A stretch of DNA of 64,000 bases from an uncultured Saprospiraceae bacterium (lineage in GTDB: Bacteria; Bacteroidota; Bacteroidia; Chitinophagales; Saprospiraceae). A program made the position numbers and the translations under genes. The stretch spans positions 1 through 64,000 of the forward strand of contig CALLWB010000034.1 in the NCBI GenBank assembly GCA_938016265.1, read 5' to 3'. Every line of letters starts with the position of its first letter. Position 1 is the first letter of the stretch. Positions 1-8,904 of the stretch are shown here, piece by piece. The notes under the pieces were generated by a model that saw only the letters and a program-made list of their open reading frames with translations, made no database searches and was not told where the DNA came from.

Positions 1-1773
1 TTAGATTGGAATTCTGCTTATGCCTCGACGTATTGTCCTGGGTGTATCCAGCAATTTTATGTTGGACTAGGTACCGAAACGACCAATTGTCTTTATTCTG
101 GGAGTACTTCATCTCCTAGATCAGGTGCAGAATCGTTTACGTTTACTGCGCCAACTACGCCTGGGGTTTATTACTTCCATGCAAGCAGCAGTCTTCAGTT
201 TTCTTGTATTCTTCCTGCTAGTTATTCCACTTCTAGTGTGGGAGCGATTGGGGCGATTGTGGTGGGTGCAACTCCAACCACCATTTTGACCGTGACCGAT
301 GCTTCTGGGAATTCTTCTACTTGTTCTGCGAATGTTACTGTAGTTGACAATATTGCTCCAGTGGCTATGTGTCAGGATGTAACGGTGATGTTGGATTCGA
401 GTGGTGTCGCAACAATTACGGGAATGGATATCGATGATGGTAGTACGGATAATTGTAGTATTGACAATATGACTGTTTCTCCTTCTTCATTTGACTGTAG
501 TGCTATCGGAGTTAATGCGGTGGTATTTACGGTAACGGATATCTTTGGAAATACTTCTACTTGTACTGCTAATGTTACTGTAGAGGAGGATATTGCACCG
601 ATTGCGTTGTGCCAGGATCTAACTGTTATGCTGGACTCTAGTGGGGTGGCAACAATTACGGGGATGGATATCGACAATGGAAGTTCGGACAATTGTGCTA
701 TTGATAGTATGAGTGTTTCTCCTTCTTCGTTTGATTGCAATTCTATCGGGAGTAATCCGGTAGTATTCACCGTAAGGGATATCTTTGGAAATACTTCTTC
801 TTGTACTGCTAATGTAACTGTAGAGGATAATATTGCGCCGATTGCTATGTGCCAGGATCTAACATTTACCCTCGATAATAGTGGAACGGTTGTTATTTCG
901 GAAACCGATATTGATAATGGTAGTTCAGATAATTGTGGTATTACTAGCATGACGCTGGACGAAACTACATTTGATTGTAATGACCTGGGGATCAATCCAG
1001 TGGTTCTGACGTTATCTGATGCATCCGGAAATACTTCTACTTGCACTTCGATGGTAACTATTCTGGCAGGAAATGCTTGTAATAATCTTGCGGTTGTTGT
1101 ACGGTTAAAAGCTTGGTTGGAAGGACCTTACAGTTCGACTACCGGGTTGATGAGCGACAATCTCCGATCTAGCAATTTGATCCCTCTTACTGAGCCATAT
1201 ACTGGTTTGGGATATACTCCTGCTTTACAAGGAGGTGGAGAAACCATTGACCCTTCGGTGTTAGCTACAACGGGGCCGGATGCTATTGTTGATTGGATAC
1301 TTGTTGAGTTACGAAATAGCACTGACTTTACGATTGTAATGGCTTCAAAAGCTGTGTTGATTCAAGCAGATGGTGATGTTGTTGACTTGGATGGTTATTC
1401 TCCTGTAACGATAGAAGGATTAGGACCTGATACTTATTATATTGCTTTAATGCACCGTAATCACTTAGGAGTAATGACTCCAGGAGCCATGCCTCTTTCG
1501 TTGACTTCTGCTGTCTATGATTTCAAAACTGGCCAAGCCTATGGTAACCTTGGCGGTGGTGTTCAAAAATCAATAGGTCCTGGTGTTTTTGGATTGTATG
1601 AAGGCGATCTTGATTTTTCTGGAATAATAAACGCATCGGATAGAAGTACTGCCTGGAATACCAGAAACACTTCAGGTTACATGCTGGAAGATTCTAATTT
1701 TGATGGGACTTGCAATGCTTCTGAAAGAAGCCAAACTTGGAACAATAGAAATAAAGACTCGAAAATTCCCTAG
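1..1773 (+). CDS. HYR-repeat surface protein, 5'-truncated by window edge
   Basis: The reading frame is open from base 1, so the gene starts upstream; 590 codons are visible. The first ~80 residues form a Cys-containing domain (CPGC near residue 13). After the tail of one immunoglobulin-like HYR unit come three HYR repeats of exactly 240 bases (about 346-585, 586-825, 826-1065), each with the CQD, DNC and STC cysteine positions typical of this family. From ~1111 comes a domain starting AWLEGPY and containing VDW, DGDVVD and HRNHLGVMT. The protein ends in two dockerin-like loops (GDLDFSGIINASDRS and DSNFDGTCNASERS), each followed by WNxRN, and a final IP. No T9SS type A tail is present. The same C-terminal module ends the genes at 19022 and 46139. 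An extracellular adhesion or matrix protein is inferred; ligand unknown. A terminator follows the stop codon. Confidence 0.85.
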   Translation, partial: LDWNSAYASTYCPGCIQQFYVGLGTETTNCLYSGSTSSPRSGAESFTFTAPTTPGVYYFHASSSLQFSCILPASYSTSSVGAIGAIVVGATPTTILTVTDASGNSSTCSANVTVVDNIAPVAMCQDVTVMLDSSGVATITGMDIDDGSTDNCSIDNMTVSPSSFDCSAIGVNAVVFTVTDIFGNTSTCTANVTVEEDIAPIALCQDLTVMLDSSGVATITGMDIDNGSSDNCAIDSMSVSPSSFDCNSIGSNPVVFTVRDIFGNTSSCTANVTVEDNIAPIAMCQDLTFTLDNSGTVVISETDIDNGSSDNCGITSMTLDETTFDCNDLGINPVVLTLSDASGNTSTCTSMVTILAGNACNNLAVVVRLKAWLEGPYSSTTGLMSDNLRSSNLIPLTEPYTGLGYTPALQGGGETIDPSVLATTGPDAIVDWILVELRNSTDFTIVMASKAVLIQADGDVVDLDGYSPVTIEGLGPDTYYIALMHRNHLGVMTPGAMPLSLTSAVYDFKTGQAYGNLGGGVQKSIGPGVFGLYEGDLDFSGIINASDRSTAWNTRNTSGYMLEDSNFDGTCNASERSQTWNNRNKDSKIP

Positions 1774-1823
1774 GAAAAAGTAAAACAACTTTTCCAATGC
1801 GAATTAGTAAACAGACTTACAAT

Positions 1824-1857
1824 AAAAATCCGCTTCTACTAGGGAGCGGATTTTTTT
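1824..1857 (+). terminator. Intrinsic terminator of the HYR surface-protein gene
   Basis: An 11-base stem (AAAAATCCGCT with AGCGGATTTTT) and a 10-base loop, followed by a T run, lies 51 bases after the stop codon at 1771-1773. Confidence 0.85.
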
Positions 1858-2133
1858 ATGCAGAGAAAGTAATACAGTGTTTTTGACAAATTCTTCTCAG
1901 CAATAGTGTTTTTTTGTGACATCTATTTATCAAATATACGATACCCGCCTTCTTAAATACACATATTAACAAATTCATATCACACCTAACAATCAACAAC
2001 TTAACCCATACAAAATAAGAAAATCCCTTACCCCCTTCAGGTTACACCACATTGAAATTCTGTGACTCGCACAATTTAATTAACTCTCCAAATAAGTTCA
2101 CTCAGGTCTTTCATCTTATCTAATTTTGCCCTA

Positions 2134-2372
2134 TAATTGTATAACAGAACCAACAATAGGCATTGTTAAAACAAGCTTATTCTTATAACTCCCCCTCCTG
2201 ATTTCAAAAAACGTGATTTTCACTGTTTTTTTATATATAATTTTATACCCCACTAAAACTAGTGGCCAATAATTTAATAATTATCAGCATTTTCTTGCTG
2301 TATAAAGATACTAGGGTAGATTGATTGTAATAAAAGCTATCTCGGGAAACGTTCCGTAGATAGCTTTTTTTT
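2134..2372 (+). ncRNA. Candidate small RNA between a -7 box and a terminator
   Basis: TAATTTTG at 2121-2128 fits TAnnTTTG, and a strong terminator ends at about 2370. No good -33 TTTG is seen at the expected distance, so the promoter half of the argument is weak. The interval has no open reading frame of useful length. No known RNA family was recognised. The 5' end is inferred from the usual spacing to the -7 box. Confidence 0.25.
2332..2370 (+). terminator. Orphan intrinsic terminator
   Basis: Left arm AAAAGCTATCT (2332-2342) pairs with AGATAGCTTTT (2358-2368), with further pairing inside (CGGGA with TTCCG), followed by eight T residues. It lies about 500 bases beyond the previous gene's own terminator, so it probably ends an unannotated transcript. 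Confidence 0.75.
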
Positions 2373-2620
2373 AGAGCCCAGCTCCAACTACCTAAGGGAA
2401 TTACCTATTAACCGTCAGCTATTAATACAGATAAAACTATATTAATGTCAAACAATTACAGGGACAATATATTTAAAATGTAATTGTATCAACAAGTATT
2501 GTAGCGTATTATTACAATGTAGTTTATTCGTTTCCTCAATTACAAACTACTTCTTTACACCAATATTTAAAAGGCTAAAAAAATTGGTGCCCTATCAATA
2601 AATTTTTTATTGACTTACCC

Positions 2621-2650
2621 AAACCGGATCTAAACCATCCGGTTTTTTTT
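2621..2650 (+). terminator. Orphan intrinsic terminator
   Basis: Stem AAACCGGA (2621-2628) with TCCGGTTT (2638-2645), nine-base loop, then a T run. The next gene downstream is on the other strand and ends at 2743. The hairpin could serve a small plus-strand RNA. It has A residues on the left arm, so bidirectional use for the minus-strand gene is possible but would be weak. Confidence 0.7.
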
Positions 2651-2742
2651 TGCCTGTTATGAATGGTACTATAGTAGTCGGTAGAAGGTATAAGACAATG
2701 TTGAAATTGCTGCGCAAATTGGAGTGTTTAGCAGGCAACAGC

Positions 2743-3189
2743 TTAAGCAATAGTAGTAATCCTTCGATGGTAATTTACTTGTCCAACGTGGTAAGCTAGG
2801 TGAGTGACAAGTTTGGTCAAAAAATACCGGATTGAGCCTGGTTTTCCAAACAATTCTGAAGAATAAGGCCTATCCAAATCTTCTATATTTTCTAATGTTT
2901 CCACGACCATTTTTTGTGTAAGAACAAGCTCCTCAATCAATTTTTGAGCTGGAATAAATTGATCATTAAACTCTTTAATCCGATCTCTTTTATACCCAGA
3001 ATTTGCTAACCCATGTCCAATGAAATGATTTAAATTTCCTATTAGATGACAACATAGATTTCCTGATGTGTTTTTGATTCCTCCTGCTCTTTCCCACATC
3101 AACCGTTCATCAGGATAACTTTCAATTTCCTTGATCAGTTGACCAATATAGTCTTCGTAGTACTCTGTAAACTCATTTTTATATTTCAT
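2743..3189 (-). CDS. DinB-like / DUF1572 family protein
   Basis: 148 residues, predicted all-helical, of the DinB/YfiT-like four-helix-bundle superfamily, DUF1572-type. Histidines lie where this superfamily binds a divalent metal: HLIGNLNHFIGH around residues 48-59 and HLAYHVGQVNYHRR near the C-terminus. Relatives include thiol-dependent transferases and many proteins of unknown role; nothing here identifies the substrate. The gene stands alone, transcribed away from the VWA-type gene, with which it shares the ~120-base region 3190-3314. The start is a normal ATG. Confidence 0.8.
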   Translation of the reverse strand: MKYKNEFTEYYEDYIGQLIKEIESYPDERLMWERAGGIKNTSGNLCCHLIGNLNHFIGHGLANSGYKRDRIKEFNDQFIPAQKLIEELVLTQKMVVETLENIEDLDRPYSSELFGKPGSIRYFLTKLVTHLAYHVGQVNYHRRITTIA

Positions 3190-3314
3190 ATTCCTTCTTC
3201 ATTTTAGTCATTCCTTACTCAAAAAACAATCCAAAATCATAAACGTTCATTTCTGTTAATTCCTTTTTTATTACTTTCGTGAATGGGTCTTTTAATTCAA
3301 TCTTATTGACAAAA

Positions 3315-4535
3315 ATGATACAGGACGATATCGCTAAAACTTGTATTCAGCTCTTGCTAAAGGAGCCCTTTTTTGGGCATTTTCTGTCTCAAATTGTACG
3401 GGCACCCTCTGACCAAATTGAAACAATAGGTATCCAAGCGCTCCCAGGAGAGGTTTTCCAATTGCTAGTCAATGAGTCCTACTGGGGCAATCAGCTGTAC
3501 CATGAAAAAACGGACAAACGCCATGCCTTGCGAACAGGCGCTATCAAACACCAAATACTTCATTTGATGTTCGGTCATTTATGGAAAGTGCACGAAGTGA
3601 AAAACAAACGAATCTTTGGTATCGCTGCGGATCTGGTAGTCAATCAATACCTAACGTCAGACCAGTTGACTGAAGATGCGATCACCCCTGATAAATTCCC
3701 CGACCTCGATATTCCAATTCAGCAATCCGTTTTTGGTATCTATAAGCTGTTGGAAAACTATTTTGACGAAGCTTCTGATAATTTTGAAACGTTAAATGCC
3801 TCTCAGGAATACCTGCTTGATTTGGTTTTAAATGAACACCTCCTTCTGGAAGAACACCATATTTGGGAAAAGCAGCTGTATATCTCCAGTGTAGGAAAAA
3901 AAATGATCAATGATTGGCTGGATGAGTTGTTAATCAACAGTAAAAACCGAACAAATCCACAGCATTACGGCAAACTTCCTAGTTCACTGAAGGCTCTTAT
4001 CAAACAACTTGAAATACAGCGTTCGGCGACCTTGGATTGGCGCCGAATATTAAAACTATTCGCCGCTACTAGTCGAAAAACGTACCTTAAAAACACCATC
4101 CGGCGTCCTTCTAAAAGATATGGGACCTCTCCAGGGATTTCGCTCAAACGTAAGCAGCAATTGCTGGTTGTCCTTGACACCTCTGCTTCCATTCAGGTGA
4201 AGGATCTACAAATGTTTTTTCAGGAGATTCATTTAATATGGAAAGCTGGAGCGGAAATCCTTATCCTAGAGTGCGATACGGTGATTCACGATCAATATCG
4301 ATATAAAGGATATCCTCCCTCCTCTGTCAAAGGTCGTGGTGGAACTGGTTTTGATGCTGCCCTTGAATTTGCTAATAGTTTTCTGCCAGATGCGGTCGTC
4401 TATTTTACGGATGGTTTTGCTCCATCGCCGACGGTAAACTGCAGGAAGCCCATCTTGTGGTTGCTTACTTCAAATGGGATCAAACCGGAGGATGCTGTCT
4501 GGGGAAAATTGCCAGGAAGGAAAGTAAGAATGTAA
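3315..4535 (+). CDS. VWA-like protein with putative metallopeptidase domain (DUF2201 type)
   Basis: The N-terminal half matches the putative metallopeptidase domain that precedes VWA-like domains: HQILHLMFGH, an HxxxH-type motif, at about residues 80-89. The C-terminal half is VWA-like, with the degenerate MIDAS start LDTSAS and a later GGTGFDAALEFA and YFTDG. Families of this design usually work with a MoxR-type AAA ATPase in metal insertion or complex remodelling. The only such ATPase in the window is at 36402, 32 kb away. A GTG at 3279 would add 12 residues, but TACTTTCG at 3272-3279 looks like the -7 promoter element, which puts that codon inside the promoter. ATG 3315 is therefore preferred. 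Confidence 0.75.
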   Translation: MIQDDIAKTCIQLLLKEPFFGHFLSQIVRAPSDQIETIGIQALPGEVFQLLVNESYWGNQLYHEKTDKRHALRTGAIKHQILHLMFGHLWKVHEVKNKRIFGIAADLVVNQYLTSDQLTEDAITPDKFPDLDIPIQQSVFGIYKLLENYFDEASDNFETLNASQEYLLDLVLNEHLLLEEHHIWEKQLYISSVGKKMINDWLDELLINSKNRTNPQHYGKLPSSLKALIKQLEIQRSATLDWRRILKLFAATSRKTYLKNTIRRPSKRYGTSPGISLKRKQQLLVVLDTSASIQVKDLQMFFQEIHLIWKAGAEILILECDTVIHDQYRYKGYPPSSVKGRGGTGFDAALEFANSFLPDAVVYFTDGFAPSPTVNCRKPILWLLTSNGIKPEDAVWGKLPGRKVRM

Positions 4536-4656
4536 TTTGTATTTGGTTATTGAGGAATAGCGATTGGTTGATGGACGATTGGGCTTACCAATCTCTTCTA
4601 TTGATCAAGCTTAGTAGCTTTGATGCTCAGCCTTTCAGGTGCTGTCTTTCTACTAA

Positions 4657-5907
4657 CTAAATCAAATCTTCCAGAAAAAAAACAAACTTCAATTTTTCGT
4701 TTTTCCGGTTTACTTTGATTCGGATTTTTTTGCCGGCTTTCTTTTGCAAGAGTCCCATGACCAATTCGAGTTTCATGCCACCACGGAGAATACTATTTAG
4801 TTTTAGGACTTGGTCGCCACGTTGTATTCCAACCCTGTATGCTGGAGAGCCTTTTAGTACTTCATTGACCATGATCTTATTGAGTGTTTCTCCCTGGGCG
4901 ATTAGGCTCATCCCACTCCGGTCGTAGTCAAAATCGCGATTGTAGTTGCGAATGGGTTTTAGGTATAGTTGATGTCCTGGAAAATCGAAGATGGACTTAA
5001 AGCGTTTCAGTAGTCGGCTACCAATTATTCCTTCGCGGTTAAATTGGGGAATGGTGTCATTGATTTCGGGCATGTTTTGAAAGTGCGTCACCACATTTCT
5101 GAATTCAAATCCAGGGATATTTAATAGTTTAACTCTTCCGAGATAGCCATCTAAAAATCCGCCTAACCCCGATCCGATTCTTCCCTGGATTACATTTTCT
5201 GGTAGTTGAATACTGTCGTTGGTGTTTGGGTGTAATAGCAAGGACAAATCTGCGCCAGTATCAATTAGCAATTGAGCTTCAAGTCTGGTTCCTTCATCGA
5301 GCGTTATTGGAACATTCAAATAGGGTTTGTTGGTAGAAAAATTCATGGGCAGATGCTGCCAACCTTTCCTCGGGGCTTCGAAAAAACGAGCATCAAAAAT
5401 GGTAAGTATTTTCTTTTCATAGTCGATTTCCAGCACATGGTATTGAAAGATATCGATTCCTAGAATGCCATGAATTTCTGTGCCAATTACATTTTCAATT
5501 TGAAGATAATCTTCTTCTAACACTAAAATAGACATGACGCGATCTGCCTGAAAGTTGATATTTATTTCCAGGTTTGGAATAAGATATGCATTGATCTTAT
5601 GACTACGATCGGCCCCATAAACAACAAACTTTCGATTGTAGGATATTGCCTCTGGATGGACTAACTCTTTCTTGGTCAAGATCGTGTACCTCGATCCAGT
5701 ATCCACTATAAACTTCAAAGGAAGATAATTACCAAGGCTGACAGTGACTACCATAAAATTATTGACTAATTCAAAGGGAATTTCTACTTTTTTTGCGCCT
5801 TTTAACAAGGAAGCCTCTATCAACCTTTGCCCATACAGACTAGTAGAAACCAATGTACTAAGTAGCACACAAATCAATAACAAAAAAGCATTTAGCTGAC
5901 GTACCAA
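4657..5907 (-). CDS. Secreted retropepsin-like aspartyl protease with PDZ domain
   Basis: 416 residues: a signal peptide ending near YGQ (residues 1-27), two retropepsin-type half-domains with active-site DTG at 69-71 and 216-218, and a C-terminal PDZ domain (~325-410; GSPAYRVGIQRGDQVLKLN). The aspartyl-protease/PDZ combination is common in Bacteroidota and is thought to act on envelope or extracellular proteins. Both catalytic aspartates are present, so the enzyme is probably active as a pseudo-dimer. Translation appears to start at TTG 5907: a stop codon precedes it directly and no ATG lies near. The gene converges with the VWA-type gene and has no operon partner. Confidence 0.85.
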   Translation of the reverse strand: MVRQLNAFLLLICVLLSTLVSTSLYGQRLIEASLLKGAKKVEIPFELVNNFMVVTVSLGNYLPLKFIVDTGSRYTILTKKELVHPEAISYNRKFVVYGADRSHKINAYLIPNLEININFQADRVMSILVLEEDYLQIENVIGTEIHGILGIDIFQYHVLEIDYEKKILTIFDARFFEAPRKGWQHLPMNFSTNKPYLNVPITLDEGTRLEAQLLIDTGADLSLLLHPNTNDSIQLPENVIQGRIGSGLGGFLDGYLGRVKLLNIPGFEFRNVVTHFQNMPEINDTIPQFNREGIIGSRLLKRFKSIFDFPGHQLYLKPIRNYNRDFDYDRSGMSLIAQGETLNKIMVNEVLKGSPAYRVGIQRGDQVLKLNSILRGGMKLELVMGLLQKKAGKKIRIKVNRKNEKLKFVFFLEDLI

Positions 5908-6460
5908 TTAAATCAATATTTAGGTAAGAACATTTATAAGCATTAATCTTAAACAACCCCGATTTTCCAACAAGAACAACTATTGGTGAGCATTAACAAT
6001 ATTACAATGTATTCAAACAAATTCCAAGGAAAAGCAATGTTAATGGTTTCTTCGACCCTGCGCCATTCACCCTTCCACCATTAATCAATAATCAAGATAA
6101 TATTTTCAGTTAACCAGGTATTTATTTTGAAAAACTCAAAGGGAAATCCAGTTCTAAACAATGAGAAATCACTCAACAAATTACTGTAATTCAGCAAATT
6201 ACCAACAAAACCTATTAAAAAAAAGATACAATTTCAAAGGTTCTACCCCATTTATGTAATTGTTCTTTCGCGCGAATCGGGTAATATTTGTTACACAATT
6301 GACAAACGTCAGTTATTAAGATATCATTTAGTTCTTGCTTGTAACACACGCTCCCTGTAACTCCAAAATCAGGCGATCCATTTTTTGTCACCAAGTAAAA
6401 ACGCTATAAAGAATATTTTTTAACAACATAGTTTTCGTAGGAAGGAAACGTTGTTTTTGA

Positions 6461-6503
6461 AAAGAGGTTGCTTGGAAAAGTCTTAGCAACCTCTTTCTTT
6501 TTT
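6461..6503 (+). terminator. Orphan intrinsic terminator upstream of rarA
   Basis: Perfect 12-base stem AAAGAGGTTGCT (6461-6472) with AGCAACCTCTTT (6485-6496), 12-base loop, then CTTTTTTTT. No plus-strand gene precedes it, because the upstream gene is on the minus strand. A small RNA or a premature terminator in a long rarA leader is implied. Its left arm has no A run, so minus-strand function is unlikely. Confidence 0.75.
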
Positions 6504-6561
6504 TTAAAAAAATCAGTAATTGTAGATCGAAAACCAAGGCGGGCATGATTAAAAAATGTTG

Positions 6562-6569
6562 TACTTTTG
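6562..6569 (+). promoter_or_regulatory. Probable rarA promoter -7 element
   Basis: TACTTTTG matches the Bacteroidota housekeeping -7 consensus TAnnTTTG exactly and ends 18 bases before the chosen ATG. No clear -33 TTTG was found at the usual spacing. Confidence 0.55.
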
Positions 6570-6587
6570 TGATTGAAATCGGACAAT

Positions 6588-7865
6588 ATGATTAATATTC
6601 CTTTAGCAGAACGGTTGCGGCCAAAAACGTTGGACGACTATGTTGGCCAACAGCATTTGGTCGGCGAAAATGCGATCTTGCGGAAAGTGATCGAAACGGG
6701 AAAGCTGCCTTCCTTTATTCTCTGGGGACCACCAGGCGTCGGCAAAACGACCCTTGCAAAAATCATAGCCAACAAACTAGAACGCCCTTTCCAAACACTC
6801 AGTGCCATCAATGCGGGCGTGAAAGACATTCGCGAGGCGATTGCCGAAGCCAAAAAGAAACAATTCTTCAGCAGACCAAACCCGATTTTATTCATTGATG
6901 AGATTCATCGATTTAGCAAATCGCAGCAAGATTCATTGCTGGGAGCAGTGGAGCAAGGAGTCATTACACTTATTGGAGCGACAACAGAAAACCCATCTTT
7001 TGAGGTTATCTCTGCCTTATTATCCAGGTGTCAGGTGTATGTTTTGAACGCTTTGAACAAGGAGGAATTGGAGGAACTGCTGCAACTCGCGCTAGCTAAA
7101 GATGAACAGCTACGAGACCTTGATATTGAAATCAAAGAGAAGGAAGCATTGTTCAGACACTCTGGGGGCGATGCCAGAAAATTGCTCAACATCCTGGAGA
7201 TTGTGGTCAATGCGGAGACGGGTGATAAAATAATCATCGACGATAAAACTGTCACTGAGCGCCTACAAAAAAACATTGCCCTGTATGATAAAAACGGGGA
7301 ATTGCATTACGATATTATTTCGGCGTTTATCAAATCAATTCGTGGGAGCGATCCGAATGCAGCGGTCTATTGGCTGGCGCGGATGTTGGAGGGTGGCGAG
7401 GACATCAAATTTATAGCGCGCCGCCTAGTGATTTCTGCTGCGGAAGATATCGGCCTTGCCAATCCGAATGCGTTGCTACTTGCCAACAACTGCTTTCAGT
7501 CCATCAATGTTATTGGAATGCCGGAAGCGCGGATTGTTTTGTCTCAGTGTACTATTTATCTTGCTACTTCTCCTAAGAGCAATTCTGCCTATGAGGCGAT
7601 CAATGATGCACAGCGGTTAGTCAGGGAGACGGGCAATTTGTCTGTTCCCTTGCATATCAGAAATGCGCCTACTAAGTTGATGAAAAGTCTGGGTTACGGC
7701 AAGGATTACAAGTATGCTCATGGCTTTGAAGGCAATTTTAAAAAGCAGGACTATTTGCCAGACGAATTGAAGGGGAAGGAGATTTATGCGCCGCAGAAAA
7801 ATGGCTCAGAGGAGGTGATTCGCAAGCGGTTGCAGGCTTGGTGGAAGGATCATTATAAGTATTAA
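6588..7865 (+). CDS. rarA: Replication-associated recombination protein A (RarA/MgsA), AAA+ ATPase
   Basis: 425 residues from ATG 6588. RarA is a clamp-loader-like AAA+ ATPase that acts at stalled replication forks. Seen here: the family-typical opening LAERLRPKTLDDYVGQ, Walker A GPPGVGKT at 47-54, Walker B with DEIH at 104-107, sensor region GATTENPSFE, and the C-terminal tetramerisation domain with DPNAAVYWLARMLEGGED and PHG-type ending. Length fits the family. A TTG at 6573 would add five residues, but it falls too close to the -7 box at 6562-6569 to be transcribed. The gene is single and converges with a lipoprotein gene 24 bases away. Confidence 0.95.
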   Translation: MINIPLAERLRPKTLDDYVGQQHLVGENAILRKVIETGKLPSFILWGPPGVGKTTLAKIIANKLERPFQTLSAINAGVKDIREAIAEAKKKQFFSRPNPILFIDEIHRFSKSQQDSLLGAVEQGVITLIGATTENPSFEVISALLSRCQVYVLNALNKEELEELLQLALAKDEQLRDLDIEIKEKEALFRHSGGDARKLLNILEIVVNAETGDKIIIDDKTVTERLQKNIALYDKNGELHYDIISAFIKSIRGSDPNAAVYWLARMLEGGEDIKFIARRLVISAAEDIGLANPNALLLANNCFQSINVIGMPEARIVLSQCTIYLATSPKSNSAYEAINDAQRLVRETGNLSVPLHIRNAPTKLMKSLGYGKDYKYAHGFEGNFKKQDYLPDELKGKEIYAPQKNGSEEVIRKRLQAWWKDHYKY

Positions 7866-7889
7866 CACTCCCCTATTGTGTCTGTATTT

Positions 7890-8780
7890 TTACTTGCAAT
7901 TTGCAAACAGATCTAGTGCAATATCTTGTTCTTCCGCTTTCAACAATCCATATAGGTTTTTACGTTTTACACCGAAGAAGGTAATGTAATTCATTTTGCC
8001 ATTGGCTTTAAAGGAATATACTGGTTTTGCCGCTGCTTCAGAATATTCTCCTTGGCTGACGAACACTAATTTGTCTTTCCAGTAAAGGATTTGTGTTCCT
8101 TGTCCTTCTAGGAGTTTGAAGTCTTGATGGCTTTGTGTGGTCATCTTTTCTAGTTGGATTTTTGTGGAGTTGGTTTGGCATTTTCCATGGAGGTCTGCTT
8201 TATTGTACAAAACTGTTTGGTTGGTGGTTTGTTCCTTTTTCCATTGATATCCGTAGCATTTTTCGAGGCCTTGTTTATCGCCTCTTAGGGATTTGGCTAG
8301 CGGCTTTTGGAAATCGCGGGTTGGCCAGTTTTCTTTGATATTTGTTTTTTCCTTCTGGAAAGCTACTTTTTGGAAATCAACTGGGTGAACTTCTCCTTCT
8401 AGTAATACAAGCAGATTGCCTATGGTTTGGAGGTCTTTTTCTGCGAGGTATTCGACGACCATTCTTGATATGGGGTTGCCGTTTTCGTCTTTTTCAATTT
8501 TTGTTTCGGTCTTTTTTAGGAAAGCTTTGGAGTATCCTGTCTCGCCAACTACGGTGACTAAGAAGTAGTCCATTTCTCCCATATCTAAACAAGGGAAGCC
8601 GACTTTCAGTTGTTGGCCGTTTATCTGGGTGGTTTCACTTTCTATGTGGGCGGGTAGTAGGTTGGCATTGGCTGAGGGTAGGTTTGATTGGGATGATGCG
8701 CTATGGGAATTGTTGTCTGTACATGCTGTTAGGAGGAAGATTACAAGTAAAAAAATGATCAGTTGGTATTGGTTTGACAT
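7890..8780 (-). CDS. Lipoprotein of unknown function
   Basis: 296 residues. A short hydrophobic signal ending in the lipobox LLTAC (Cys ~20) predicts a lipid-anchored envelope protein. A low-complexity Ser/Asn linker follows, then a mature region without a family I recognise. The mature part is rich in charged residues and beta-prone segments, including a stretch that may mention a stored calcium or ligand (DMGEMDYF) but shows no clear catalytic motif. It is monocistronic and converges with rarA. Function cannot be assigned. Confidence 0.7.
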   Translation of the reverse strand: MSNQYQLIIFLLVIFLLTACTDNNSHSASSQSNLPSANANLLPAHIESETTQINGQQLKVGFPCLDMGEMDYFLVTVVGETGYSKAFLKKTETKIEKDENGNPISRMVVEYLAEKDLQTIGNLLVLLEGEVHPVDFQKVAFQKEKTNIKENWPTRDFQKPLAKSLRGDKQGLEKCYGYQWKKEQTTNQTVLYNKADLHGKCQTNSTKIQLEKMTTQSHQDFKLLEGQGTQILYWKDKLVFVSQGEYSEAAAKPVYSFKANGKMNYITFFGVKRKNLYGLLKAEEQDIALDLFANCK

Positions 8781-8904
8781 GGTGAAGGTGGTTGTTGAAT
8801 ATTGGCAATGATAAGGAACCTGATTTTAAAACGGCATCTTCCGGTTCCTGGTCCTTGATGAATGTTGGGGCTAGTCTACCTTGAATTCGTCTCTGATAGC
8901 TCTG

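Larger units (their letters stand above)
1774..2742. other. Gene-free stretch with three terminators
   Basis: No credible protein gene is visible on either strand of this AT-rich stretch. It holds the terminator of the upstream surface-protein gene and two further plus-strand intrinsic terminators (2332-2370 and 2621-2650) with no protein gene in front of them. A TAATTTTG box at 2121-2128 matches the Bacteroidota -7 promoter element. Small RNAs or decayed genes are the likely explanation. Confidence 0.6.
5908..6587. other. Divergent intergenic region, 680 bases
   Basis: AT-rich region between the minus-strand protease and plus-strand rarA. No protein gene of convincing quality is visible. 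It contains an orphan plus-strand terminator (6461-6503) and the likely rarA -7 box (6562-6569). A minus-strand open frame at 6404-6586 consists mostly of the terminator and promoter sequence and is not credible. Confidence 0.6.

Noticed and set aside
372-1046. Long minus-strand open frame (224 codons) inside the HYR repeats
   Set aside because: It is the mirror of the repetitive Thr/Ser/Val-rich HYR coding sequence; product is low-complexity and repeats with the same 240-base period.
4457-4660. 67-codon plus-strand frame overlapping the end of the VWA-like gene
   Set aside because: Out of frame with the VWA-like gene, no domain, random-like composition.
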